Below, in pieces: positions 25,575-34,408 of a stretch of 64,000 bases of DNA. Location of the stretch: contig JAFWFO010000054.1 of assembly GCA_017515635.1 (NCBI GenBank), positions 1 to 64,000 on the forward strand, given 5' to 3'. Made by a program: the position numbers and the translations under genes. The DNA is from Selenomonadaceae bacterium. GTDB lineage: Bacteria; Bacillota; Negativicutes; Selenomonadales; Selenomonadaceae. The notes beneath the pieces were generated by a model. It worked only from the letters and a program-made list of their open reading frames with translations, was not told the origin of the DNA and ran no database searches. Numbering within the stretch: position 1 is the stretch's first letter; every line of letters starts with the position of its first letter.

Positions 25575-28381
25575 TCAATTTTTCGTCAACGCCGCGTAAA
25601 GTTTCATCAGCTCCGCGACAACACGCGCCTCGTCCTCCCAAAATTCTTTAAAGCCATAGGCGAGCGCAACCGCATAATCATTCGACTTGTGAGCCAAACG
25701 CAATTCGTCGGGCATCGTGTCTTCGTTGTAGAGTTTGGCAAATGTCCAATCCGGAAATTTTTTTCGCACGTCCAAAATTTTTTGCGCCGATTCTTCAATC
25801 ATGCGACGTTGAGCGGCTGTCGGCTGCGGCCACGGAAAATTATTATAAACAATGTCTTTCGAGTAACGATAATCAGACTTCAGTCGCCCGCAAGTCGTTC
25901 GCATCCACGCCATATGAATTGACGACGTTAAAATTCCGAAATGATAAATCTGCGCGTCGGGAATAATCTGTACGGCGTCGGTAACTTTGATTTTTTTTTT
26001 TTGATAAATCCAATCGGAATGTAGCGGCGACGTTCAGAACTGACACGCGGCACTAAAATAAAGTCGACGCCTTCTGGTTGTGTAACCTGTGCAAAAATTG
26101 ATGGCGTCTTGGCAAATTTCCTGATTCCCGCCGCAATGCTTGACAGACGAAAATTTTTTACTGCTTCAACCCGTTCGGCAACGAGCGGGAATTTTTTTAT
26201 TTCGTCAAGCGTCATGTCGACGAGCCATAAAACGTAACGTTTTTGTCCGTTGATGAATTCGACGGCACCAAGTAGCGGATGAATAAATTTTTCTGCGGCG
26301 GGTTCGTCTCGCAAAAAATTATCCAAATCGTCCGCTTCGATAATCAAATTGCCACCGTCTGCGGGTTTATTGCCGTAAATCATTTTCGGAACTGAACAGA
26401 GTGGTTTATTGCGGCTGTCGACGAAAATATTCGGTGCGTCGAAAAGATACGCGTTGATATTCGTCGGTTTAAGAATTTTTTCGCCGTCAAAAATTTTTTT
26501 CAGCTTGGGATTGGGAGCTTTGCTGAATCCGACAATCACGCAATGAACGTGCGCCATATTTTCCGAATCGCTGAGCCATTTGAAAGTTCTGTAAGCAAAA
26601 TCGATATGAATTCCGTCTTCAAAAAGATTTTTCCACATCCGAGGTGCAGTTTCGCCTTGACAAATCGAATTGGTCGATACGAATGCGCAACGAATTTCAG
26701 TCCCACGAATGAAGTCGGCGGCTTTTTTGAACCAGCAACAAACATAATCGAGATTTTTAACTTTAGGGAAGATGTTTTGCAAATCGTCTTTCTGTTCGTC
26801 AGTCTGATAAGTAAATCCGACAAAAGGCGGGTTGCCGATAATGTAGTCGACGTTTGGCGCAACAGTTTTCCAGTCGACGCGCAGGGCGTTGGCTTTTTGA
26901 ATGGAAATATATTTGCTCAGCGGCAAGTCGGGAAGTTCGCGCCCGATAACCCAAGAAGTTTTTCGGCGCATTTGAATTTCGGAAATCCACAGCGCAAGGC
27001 GTGCAATGGCGACGGCGAAATCATTAATCTCAATGCCGTAAAATTGTCGCGGTGTAACTTTAATCGGATTGTCGGGAATTTCGACGGAAAGTTTTCGGAG
27101 TTCGGCAAGCACGTCATTTTCAAGAGCGCGCAGGCTCAAATAAGTTTCGGTCAAGAAATTTCCACTGCCGCAAGCCGGATCCAAAAAATTCAGCGACGAA
27201 ATTTTATCTTGAAACTTTTTGAGCGCGGCGGCACGATTCGGCTTGTGCATACGCTTGATATTGGCAAGTTCTTCGCTCAGGTCGTCGAGAAAAAGCGGGT
27301 CAATCACCTTGTGAATGTTTTCTTCGGAAGTGTAATACATGCCGCCGGCGCGTTGAGCTTTTGCCTTGGCTTTGGCGTCGGTTTCGATGTTGAAGATTGA
27401 TTCGACGAGCGCACCGAAAATCGTCGGGCTGAGGTTGCGCCAACTGAACCGAATGAAATTGCCCGCCGCGTTCAAACGATAACCGTCAATCATGTGAGCG
27501 CGACGAACGGCAAGTTCAAACATTTCGTTAAGCGTCGGCAACTCAAATTCTGTTTCGTCGAAAAGTCCGCCGTTTACTCGCGGAAATTTTTTCAAGTCGT
27601 CGTCGAAATTTTTACGCTCACTTTCCGGCGTGTCGAGCACTTTGAAAAGTTTTTGAAGTTCTTCGCGCAGATTTTGAGTCGGGATTTTACCAAACCAATC
27701 TTCAAACTTGACTTGCTGAAAAATTTGCGAATCGTCGGCGTAGAAACAAAAAATCAGCCGCGCACAAAAATTGCAGAGCGTACCGATATATTTGGCGTCG
27801 CGTTCGTCATAATTTTTATCGATGGCACGGCAAATATTTTGTATGATTTTTGCGGCGTCGGCAGAGATTTTGACTTCGGGCTTAAGTTTGGCGTTCGGGT
27901 CAATCAGAAATTTCAGCTTCGGATAATCGAAACGCAAATCGGAGAGCTTGATAATTTTCGGCTTGTAACTTTTGGGCGCGATAAGATATTCAAGCGAATT
28001 CACTTCGGCAAGGTCGTAAATTCGGAATTCGGCAAAATCGCAAGTGACAATCCAGCGCGGGCGCGACGAATACGGCATTGCCTCGGCGTAACGTTTCGCC
28101 TGCTCAAAAGGCGTGAGATATTCGCCGTCGGATTGACGAATTCGCCTGTCAAGGTCGACGCCAAAACTTTTATGTTCGATTAAAACGCCGGTGCGCTCAA
28201 TGATGGCATCAATTTCTAACAGTGTGTCCTCAATTTTTTGATTAAATTTTATAAAGCCCGTTGTCCGTTCGACGCCGAAAACATCATGGAGCAGGTCGCG
28301 CCAAAAATCTTGACAGTCTTGTTTTTCGGCACCATGTCCGTTCCAATAAAACGAAAAATTTTTTGCGGCTTCAGCGTTCAT
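25575..28381 (-). pseudogene. MmeI-like fused restriction endonuclease/N6-adenine methyltransferase, frameshifted
   Basis: Two frames (28381-25928 and 25913-25575) join into one protein of about 930 residues, the usual MmeI length. The N-terminal nuclease region has EIDAIIERTGVLIEHKS (D...ExK pattern). Methyltransferase motif I is FLDPACGSGNF and the catalytic motif is NPPF in YIIGNPPFVGF. The C-terminal target-recognition part has IPDAQIYHFGILTSS and MAWMRTTCGRL. Frame is lost at a run of 12 A on the coding strand; one more A, or two fewer, would restore it. The gene may be phase-variable, truly dead, or affected by a sequencing error. The start ATG has GGGGAG upstream. It is a stand-alone restriction-modification system needing no partner gene. 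Confidence 0.8.
25991..26002. repeat. Homopolymer tract (12 T on plus strand) inside the MmeI-like gene
   Basis: It encodes four lysines in the current frame, just after RRYIPIGFI, and is exactly where the two halves of the gene fall out of frame. Tracts of this length slip readily during replication. Confidence 0.9.
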
Positions 28382-28402
28382 GATAATTTTCTCCCCGCAA
28401 CA

Positions 28403-29518
28403 TTAAGGCTTGCCCGTCACAAAAATTCTTTGGACACGCGACGAAATCAGGCAAGTAATTTCGTAATTAATCGTGTTCAAATGCCGCGCCGCGTCGTCAA
28501 TCGAAATTGCGTCCGAGCCGAACAAAATCATTTCGTCGCCGATTTTCACGCCGTCAATGTCCGTCACGTCAATCATGGTTTGATCCATGCAGACGCGCCC
28601 CGCAATCGGAGCCGACTTGCCGCGAATCTCGACGTGAAAATTTTTGTAAGCGCGAATGTAACCGTCGGCGTAACCGATTGGCAACGTGGCGATAATCGAA
28701 TCGCGTTGCGCAACGAATTCGCGACCGTAACCGATTGAAGTTCCCGCAGGAATTTTTTTCAACCAAGCGACGCGGGCAACAAGTTTCATCGCGGGTTTTA
28801 ATTCAATCGTGCGGCGAACGTCGTCGGACGGATAAAGCCCGTAGCTGATAATTCCGGAACGAACCATATCGAAATGCGCTTCGGGCATTTCCAAAATCGC
28901 GGCTGATTCGGCAATGTGAAGAATTTTTATCGTGACGCCCGCCGAACGAATTTTTTCCGCAACGTCCGAGAAAATTTTTATCTGTTGACGCGTAAAAGTT
29001 TTGTCGGGCGAATCGGCATCCGCGAAATGCGAAAACATACCTTCAAGCTCAATGTTCGGCAACGCGGAAATTTTTTTCGCAAGTTCGACGGCGACGGCGG
29101 GATTTGCTCCGATACGCCCCATGCCCGTTTCAAGTTTCAAATGAATTTTGGCGCACTTGTCGAGTTTGACGGCGGCGACGGAAATTTTTTCGGCAAGATC
29201 AAAATCAGCGACGGTTGCAGTCAAATTATTTTCGACGACAATTTTTGCGGCGTCATGCGGAATCAAACCCAAAATCAAAATCGGCACGTCGAAACCCGCT
29301 TGTCGAAGTTCCAAACCTTCTTCGACCGTGGCGACTGCCAAAAATTCCGCACCGCAATCGACGGCGATTTTTGAAACTTGAATCGCACCGTGCCCGTAAG
29401 CGTTCGCCTTGACGACCGCACAAAGTTTTGACGTGGGCTTGATATGTCGGCGAATCTCGCTAAAATTGTGTCGAATGGCGTCGAGGTCAATCTCGGCGTA
29501 AACATCGCGAAGCAACAT
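28403..29518 (-). CDS. alr: Alanine racemase
   Basis: 371 residues, standard length. It interconverts L- and D-alanine with PLP and supplies D-alanine for peptidoglycan. The PLP lysine lies in AVVKANAYGHGA (near residue 38), and GTSIGYGREF and AGRVCMDQTMIDVT mark the second catalytic domain. The ATG has AAAGGAG eight bases upstream. It is divergent from holA with only 26 bases between starts, so its promoter must overlap the holA leader or coding region. The downstream neighbour is the MmeI-like gene, 21 bases beyond its stop. Cytoplasmic; nothing unusual in the sequence. Confidence 0.95.
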   Translation of the reverse strand: MLLRDVYAEIDLDAIRHNFSEIRRHIKPTSKLCAVVKANAYGHGAIQVSKIAVDCGAEFLAVATVEEGLELRQAGFDVPILILGLIPHDAAKIVVENNLTATVADFDLAEKISVAAVKLDKCAKIHLKLETGMGRIGANPAVAVELAKKISALPNIELEGMFSHFADADSPDKTFTRQQIKIFSDVAEKIRSAGVTIKILHIAESAAILEMPEAHFDMVRSGIISYGLYPSDDVRRTIELKPAMKLVARVAWLKKIPAGTSIGYGREFVAQRDSIIATLPIGYADGYIRAYKNFHVEIRGKSAPIAGRVCMDQTMIDVTDIDGVKIGDEMILFGSDAISIDDAARHLNTINYEITCLISSRVQRIFVTGKP

Positions 29519-29544
29519 AAAAAAACTCCTTTCGAGGTGAGGAA

Positions 29545-30543
29545 ATGAAATTTAACGAATTCATGAGCGCGCTTGACGACGAAATTAAGCATGTCTGCCT
29601 TTTGTGCGGCGAAGAAAATTATTTTATCGACAAGGCACGCGAAAAAATTTTTGAGCGGCTCAACGTCGACACGAAAACCGAATTGATGACGATTGACTGT
29701 GACACGAAGCCCGAAATTTCAAAGATTATCAACACGATTGACGCCGTGCCTTTTTTCAGCGAAAAAAATGTCGTGCTCGTCAAAAATGCGTCAATGCTTT
29801 TCGGCAGTGACTTCAAGTCTCCGCGACTCGAAAAAGTTTTGCGGGACATGCAACCGAAAAATTATGTGATATTCGTCGTGAAGTCGGCGGACAAGCGGCG
29901 CAAGTTTTACAAAATAATTTCGCAGATCGGCGCGGTGCTTGAGGCGGATTTTTTGCGCTCGTGGGAAGTTGACGACTGGTTGAAAGATAAACTCCGTTCG
30001 CTCGGCAAAATCATGAGCAGTGACGCGTGGAAATATTTTCATGAGCGGCTTGGAATTTTGCCGGAAATTTCGCTGTGGAGTTTGAATAACGAACTTGAAA
30101 AAGTTGCGCTCAACGTCGCGAACAAAGAAATAACGGCGGCCGATTTGCGAAAAAATTTGCTTGCTCCGCCCGAAGTCTCAAATTTCTCGCTGACAGACGC
30201 CGTCGACGAAAAAAAAGTTCAAAAAGCCGTGTACCTGCTCAGAATTCAAGATCGCACGCCGGGGAAAATTCTTGTGGCGACAACTTTGCTCGTGCGGCAC
30301 GTGCGGCAACTGATTCGCGCAAAATTTTTCTTGTCACGCGGAATCAAAGGACGCAAGCTCGGCGAACCGCTCGGCATGAATCCGTACATTGCGCAGAAAC
30401 TTGGAGCGAACGCCGAAACTTATCCGTCGAAACTTTTGGAAGAAGTTTTTTTGGAATTGGCGGACGCCGATTACCTGTTGAAGACGGGACGCGCAGGCGC
30501 GGAAGTTTTGGAACGAATCATTATCAAACTTTGTCGGCGGTGA
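29545..30543 (+). CDS. holA: DNA polymerase III delta subunit
   Basis: 332 residues. Delta opens the beta clamp in the clamp-loader complex. The N-terminal fold has LLCGEENYFIDKAREKIFERL and DAVPFFSEKNVVLVKNA, typical of HolA, with DIGERTPG-like IQDRTPGKIL and VRQLIRAKFFL in the C-terminal domain. The start is ATG with GAGGTGAGG just upstream. It is the lone plus-strand gene here. Its last 20 bases overlap the 3' end of the ybaK gene on the other strand. Length and composition are normal for a Firmicute delta subunit. Confidence 0.93.
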   Translation: MKFNEFMSALDDEIKHVCLLCGEENYFIDKAREKIFERLNVDTKTELMTIDCDTKPEISKIINTIDAVPFFSEKNVVLVKNASMLFGSDFKSPRLEKVLRDMQPKNYVIFVVKSADKRRKFYKIISQIGAVLEADFLRSWEVDDWLKDKLRSLGKIMSSDAWKYFHERLGILPEISLWSLNNELEKVALNVANKEITAADLRKNLLAPPEVSNFSLTDAVDEKKVQKAVYLLRIQDRTPGKILVATTLLVRHVRQLIRAKFFLSRGIKGRKLGEPLGMNPYIAQKLGANAETYPSKLLEEVFLELADADYLLKTGRAGAEVLERIIIKLCRR

Positions 30544-31021
30544 AAATTAATTCTGCGACCGTCGCATTTGCCGCACGAATCAAATCTTGAGGCGACAAAA
30601 CAATTTGCATCCCGCGTTGTCCTGCGCTTATGGAAATTTTTTCCAAAGTCAAAGCGCGTGCGTCGATAAACACGGGATAATTTTTTTTCGCGCCCAAAGG
30701 TGAGCAACCGCCGCGCACGTAGCCCGTCAACGGCAAAAGTTCTTTCAACGCGATCATTTCGACGGATTTATTGCCGCTCGCTTTCGCCAACGATTTTAAA
30801 TTCAATTCGTCGCCGCCGCCGATAACTGCCATGATAATTCCGGTTTTGTCGCCGCGTGCCACCAAAGTTTTGAAAATCATTTCGATATTCAATCCCGAAA
30901 CTTGCGCGACGTGCACGGCAGACAAGTCGTTTTCGTCGACCTCGTAAGTTTTAATTTCGTAATCAATGCCCAGCCCGTCAAGAATTCGTGCGGCGTTGGT
31001 CTTTTTAATTTTCTTGGACAA
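30524..31021 (-). CDS. ybaK: YbaK/EbsC-family aminoacyl-tRNA deacylase
   Basis: 165 residues. The family hydrolyses Cys-tRNA(Pro) misacylated by prolyl-tRNA synthetase. Seen: VHVAQVSGLNIEMIFKTLVA, the GGGDELNLKSLAKASG region with the conserved lysine, and GYVRGGCSPLGAKKNYPVFI. The present start is a TTG (31021) with GAGGAG eleven bases upstream. The original start was probably the ATG at 31129, which overlaps the deoD stop: the first codons after it match the present ones, and a 111-base insertion now separates the two copies. The protein should remain functional. Its 3' end overlaps holA. Confidence 0.9.
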   Translation of the reverse strand: MSKKIKKTNAARILDGLGIDYEIKTYEVDENDLSAVHVAQVSGLNIEMIFKTLVARGDKTGIIMAVIGGGDELNLKSLAKASGNKSVEMIALKELLPLTGYVRGGCSPLGAKKNYPVFIDARALTLEKISISAGQRGMQIVLSPQDLIRAANATVAELIFTADKV

Positions 31022-31129
31022 AAATTTTCAACTCCTCGGAGTGGCGACAACGCAAGATTTGCGAAAAGGCAAACAAACTGTTCCGTCGCTTTCAAAGCGA
31101 CCGGCGTTGGTCTTTTTAATTTTCTTCAT
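30991..31129 (-). repeat. 111-base insertion with duplicated ybaK start and a 33-codon leader frame
   Basis: A 25-base direct repeat occurs at 30991-31015 and 31102-31126, offset 111 bases. Between the copies lies unrelated sequence with a perfect inverted repeat (GTCGCTTTGAAAGCGAC) at one end and a new ribosome site plus TTG at the other. The outer copy begins ATG at 31129 and is read for 33 codons before a stop. Confidence 0.75.
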
Positions 31130-31965
31130 TGAATTATTGTCTCCAACGCAATTTTTATCATGTCGTTGAACGAAGATTGACGCTCTTCGGCAGTGCAAAA
31201 TTCGCCGCGCCATAAATCGTCGCTGACCGTGAAAATCGCCAGTGCTTGAACGTTCGCCGCCGCCGCGTGCAGATAAAGTGCCGCGCTCTCCATTTCGACA
31301 GCCAAAATTCCGTACTTGCGCAATTTGTCGTTGAAAGTTTGCTTGCCGTCGCCAAAAGTGCCGTTCGGGTCGTCGTAGTCGTTATAAAACAAATCCGTGC
31401 AGATGACGTTGCCGACTTTCACGGGCAATTTCAAACGTTCGGCGACTTCAACGGATTTCATCAACAAATCGAAGTCCGCAAGCAACGAAAAGTTTACTGC
31501 GCCGCCGAAAGTTTGTTTGACGATTGATGAATCCGTCGACGAACCTTGAGCAATCAAAACGTCGCGCAAATGAATATGTTCGTTCATGCCGCCGCAAGTT
31601 CCGACACGAATCAATTTTTTCGCGCCGTAAGCGTGAATCAATTCGTGCAGGTAAATCGAAATTGACGGAATGCCCATGCCCGTCGCTTGAACCGAAACGG
31701 GGACGCCTTTGTAATTGCCGGTGAAGCCGAAAATATTTCTGATGGCGGTGTATTGGTGTACGTCGCTCAAAAAATTTTCGGCGATAATTTTTGCGCGCAC
31801 GGGGTCGCCGGGCAACAAAACTCTATCGGCAACCTCGCCGACCTTCGCCGCAATGTGAATGCTCATGGAAATATGCTCCTTTCGTGCCAAAGAGTAGTTG
31901 TTTGGAATCGTAAAAAATCCCGCCGCAGTCAATGCTGACAATTTTAAAAAATCGCGTCTGTTCAT
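31126..31965 (-). CDS. deoD: DeoD-type purine nucleoside phosphorylase with optional Tat leader
   Basis: 279 residues from the first ATG, 246 from the internal ATG at 31866. The enzyme core is the hexameric DeoD type: VLLPGDPVRAK for phosphate, RNIFGFTG, GTCGGM, VEMESAALY for ribose, and TVSDDLWRGE. It phosphorolyses purine nucleosides to free base and ribose-1-phosphate. The first 33 residues (MNRRDFLKLSALTAAGFF) are a twin-arginine-like leader unusual for this enzyme. Both starts have ribosome sites: ACGGAG before 31965 and a stronger AAAGGAG before 31866. Two forms, exported and cytoplasmic, are possible. It is three bases downstream of the heptose kinase gene. Confidence 0.88.
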   Translation of the reverse strand: MNRRDFLKLSALTAAGFFTIPNNYSLARKEHISMSIHIAAKVGEVADRVLLPGDPVRAKIIAENFLSDVHQYTAIRNIFGFTGNYKGVPVSVQATGMGIPSISIYLHELIHAYGAKKLIRVGTCGGMNEHIHLRDVLIAQGSSTDSSIVKQTFGGAVNFSLLADFDLLMKSVEVAERLKLPVKVGNVICTDLFYNDYDDPNGTFGDGKQTFNDKLRKYGILAVEMESAALYLHAAAANVQALAIFTVSDDLWRGEFCTAEERQSSFNDMIKIALETIIQ

Positions 31966-31968
31966 AAA

Positions 31969-32955
31969 TCAAACTCCGTTAGAAATTTGCAGCGCAGATA
32001 ACAATTCGTCGCGATTGACCGCATAAGTCCCGACTTTCGCAACGACAACACCCGCCGCAACGTTCGCAAGATACGCCGCAAATGCCGAATCCAAATTGCC
32101 AGCCAACGCCAACGCGAAAACCGCAATGACCGTGTCGCCCGCGCCCGAAACGTCGAAAACTTCCTGCGCGTGAGCTTTTATGTGCGAAATTTTTTCTCCG
32201 TCGACGAGTGTCAAACCTTTTGCCGAACGCGTGACAATCAGCCCGCGCAAATTAAATTCTTCGATAACTTTCCGCGCAGAATTTTCAATTTCGGCGTCGA
32301 CGTTCGGAATTTTTTTCGGCAGGACAGCGTTGAATTCCTTCAAGTTCGGCGTGATGAAACTCGCGTCGAAATATTTTTGCCAGTTGTCACCTTTAGGGTC
32401 AACGACGACGGATTTTTTTTGCGCACGACACGCCGAAATAATTTCGCGGCAAATTTTCTTCGTGCAGACGCCTTTGCCGTAATCGGAAATAATAACCGCG
32501 TCGACGTTCGGAAGTTGCGCGGAAAAATTTTTTAACAGTTCGTTTGTCGCCGAAGTGTCAAGTTCACTCGCGTCCTCGAAGTCCAAACGAATCATTTGCT
32601 GATGTCCGCTTATCACGCGAATTTTCGTCGTCGTCGGCTTTGAAGTTTCAATCATGCCCGAAAAATTCACGCCGAGAGATTTTAATTTGCTCAAAAAAAT
32701 TTCGCCGTGATTGTCTCGACCAACCTGCCCGATTATCGAAGTTTCACAGCCGAGCAACGCCAAATTGTGCGCAACATTCGCCGCGCCGCCCAAAGTTTCG
32801 CGAACTTCCAAAACGTGAGCAATCGGCACGGGAGCTTCGGGCGAAATGCGCGTGACTTCGCCGAAATAATATTTGTCCAACATCACGTCGCCGACAACCA
32901 AAATTTTACACGCGCTCAAGCCGTCGGTAACAAAATTTTTCAGTTCGTCAATCAT
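31969..32955 (-). CDS. rfaE1: D-glycero-beta-D-manno-heptose-7-phosphate kinase (HldE kinase domain only)
   Basis: 328 residues of the ribokinase/PfkB fold. Seen: VVGDVMLDKYYFGEVTRISP, GGAANVAHNLALLG, and the nucleotide/catalytic end FDVSGAGDTVIAVFALAL with the GAGD aspartate. It makes heptose-1,7-bisphosphate for the lipopolysaccharide inner core, so the organism should have an outer membrane. The adenylyltransferase half found in E. coli HldE is absent, and no separate gene for it lies in the window. The ATG has AGAGGT upstream. It precedes deoD, and a palindromic AAGCTT-repeat separates it from hemL. Confidence 0.9.
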   Translation of the reverse strand: MIDELKNFVTDGLSACKILVVGDVMLDKYYFGEVTRISPEAPVPIAHVLEVRETLGGAANVAHNLALLGCETSIIGQVGRDNHGEIFLSKLKSLGVNFSGMIETSKPTTTKIRVISGHQQMIRLDFEDASELDTSATNELLKNFSAQLPNVDAVIISDYGKGVCTKKICREIISACRAQKKSVVVDPKGDNWQKYFDASFITPNLKEFNAVLPKKIPNVDAEIENSARKVIEEFNLRGLIVTRSAKGLTLVDGEKISHIKAHAQEVFDVSGAGDTVIAVFALALAGNLDSAFAAYLANVAAGVVVAKVGTYAVNRDELLSALQISNGV

Positions 32956-32971
32956 TTGCAGACCTCTTTTT

Positions 32972-33039
32972 AGCTTTAAGCTTTAAGCTTTTAGCCGAGA
33001 AATTCAAGCCTTAAAGCTTAAAGCTCAAAGCTCAAAGCT
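32972..33039. repeat. AAGCTT-rich inverted repeat
   Basis: The left arm (32972-32992) is built from AGCTTTA/AAGCTTT units and the right arm (33011-33039) from the complementary TTAAAGC/TCAAAGC units, around an 18-base loop. It overlaps the last codons of hemL. A similar structure is at 45806-45884. Confidence 0.8.
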
Positions 33040-34304
33040 TTTTTTGCCGCGTCAATAGTTTTCGCAATATCTTCGTCCGTGTGCGCCGCCGACATGAAAA
33101 GCGTTTCAAATTGCGACGGAGCAAGATAAATTCCCTGCTCAAGCATCGACGCGAAAAATTTTTTGAACATTTCTTGATTCGCCGCCGCCGATTCGTCAAA
33201 GTTCGTGACTTCGTTCGCGCTGAAAAATATTCCGAACATCGAGCCGGCTTGCGGAGTTTGTATTGTGACGTTTGCGGATTTTGCGGCAGATTTTATCCCG
33301 TCGACGAGTTTTGAAGTTTTGGCGGAAATTTTTTCGGTCAAATTATCTTCAAGCAAAATTTTCAAAGTTTCAATGCCCGCAGTCATCGCCAAAGGATTTC
33401 CGCTCAATGTTCCGGCTTGATAAATTCGTCCGTCGGGCGACACATTGCGCATAATGTCTTCGCGACCGCCATAAACCGCGCAGGGCAGTCCGCCGCCGAC
33501 AATTTTGCCGAGACAAGTTAAATCGGGCGTGATTTGATATTTTTCCTGCGCGCCGCCGAGAGAAACTCGAAAACCGCACATGACTTCATCGAAAATCAAC
33601 AACGCGCCGAATTTTTTCGTCACGTCACGCAAGCCGCGCAGGAAATTTTCTTTCGGCAAGACAAGCCCCATATTTCCCGCGACAGGTTCGACGATAACCG
33701 CCGCAATTTCTTCGCCGCATTGACTAAAAATATTTTCGACGGCATTTAAATCGTTGTACGGCAAAGTTATCGTATCTTGAGCGGTTCCGCGAGTGACGCC
33801 GGGGCTTGACGGTTCGCCGAACGTTGCCGCGCCGCTTCCGGTCTTGACGAGAAGTGAATCGCTGTGCCCGTGATAACAGCCGACGAATTTAATAATTTTT
33901 TCGCGTCCCGTGTATCCGCGAGCAACTCTCAGCGCACTCATCGTGGCTTCCGTGCCGGAATTCACCATGCGCATAACTTCCATTGACGGATAAATTTTTC
34001 GGACGAGTTTTGCAAGCTGAGTTTCAAGTTCAGTCGGTGCGCCGTAACTTGTCCCGCGTTCGACGGCATTTTTCAGCGCGTCAACAATTTTCGGGTGAGC
34101 GTGCCCCAAAATCAGCGGTCCCCAGCTCAAAACGTAATCAACATAAGAATTCCCGTCAATGTCGAAAATGTGACTGCCAAAACCGTGCGAAATGAACGGC
34201 GGATTGGAATTTACGCTTGAAAACGAACGAACGGGACTGTTGACACCGCCGGGCATAAATTTTTTTGCTTCGGCAAACGCGTCGGCAGATTTTTGCAAAT
34301 TCAC
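33018..34304 (-). CDS. hemL: Glutamate-1-semialdehyde 2,1-aminomutase
   Basis: 428 residues, normal length. PLP enzyme of the C5 haem pathway, converting glutamate-1-semialdehyde to 5-aminolevulinate. Seen: KFMPGGVNSPVRSF at the start, GTEATMSALRVARGYTGR, FDEVMCGFRVS and the PLP lysine in CLGKIVGGGLPCAVYGG. The GTG start has GGGAGGT six bases upstream. It lies downstream of hemB in a haem-synthesis block but has its own extended -10 promoter and follows a terminator. The C-terminal codons run into the AAGCTT repeat, so the ending KALSFEL may be repeat-derived. Confidence 0.95.
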   Translation of the reverse strand: MNLQKSADAFAEAKKFMPGGVNSPVRSFSSVNSNPPFISHGFGSHIFDIDGNSYVDYVLSWGPLILGHAHPKIVDALKNAVERGTSYGAPTELETQLAKLVRKIYPSMEVMRMVNSGTEATMSALRVARGYTGREKIIKFVGCYHGHSDSLLVKTGSGAATFGEPSSPGVTRGTAQDTITLPYNDLNAVENIFSQCGEEIAAVIVEPVAGNMGLVLPKENFLRGLRDVTKKFGALLIFDEVMCGFRVSLGGAQEKYQITPDLTCLGKIVGGGLPCAVYGGREDIMRNVSPDGRIYQAGTLSGNPLAMTAGIETLKILLEDNLTEKISAKTSKLVDGIKSAAKSANVTIQTPQAGSMFGIFFSANEVTNFDESAAANQEMFKKFFASMLEQGIYLAPSQFETLFMSAAHTDEDIAKTIDAAKKALSFEL

Positions 34305-34332
34305 TTCAAGACCTCCCTAAAATTTTTTGACG

Positions 34333-34342
34333 ATTATAACAC
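34333..34342 (-). promoter_or_regulatory. Extended -10 promoter of hemL
   Basis: TGTTATAAT on the minus strand, a perfect -10 with the TGn extension, 29 bases before the GTG. No good -35 is present, as expected for extended -10 promoters; the T-run of the hemB terminator fills that position. Confidence 0.5.
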
Positions 34343-34345
34343 GGC

Positions 34346-34388
34346 GCAAAAAAAATTTCCCCGTTGTGAAAAATCTGCGCGGGGAAAA
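34346..34388 (-). terminator. Intrinsic terminator of hemB
   Basis: On the minus strand TTTCCCCG pairs with CGGGGAAA (34387-34380 and 34363-34356) over a 16-base loop and is followed by a run of T. Confidence 0.7.
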
Positions 34389-34408
34389 GTTTTTCGACCA
34401 AAAAATTT

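Noticed and set aside
25928-28381. Type I restriction subunit HsdM
   Set aside because: No HsdS or HsdR gene is near, and the nuclease-like N-terminus plus MmeI-type C-terminus fit a single-chain enzyme.
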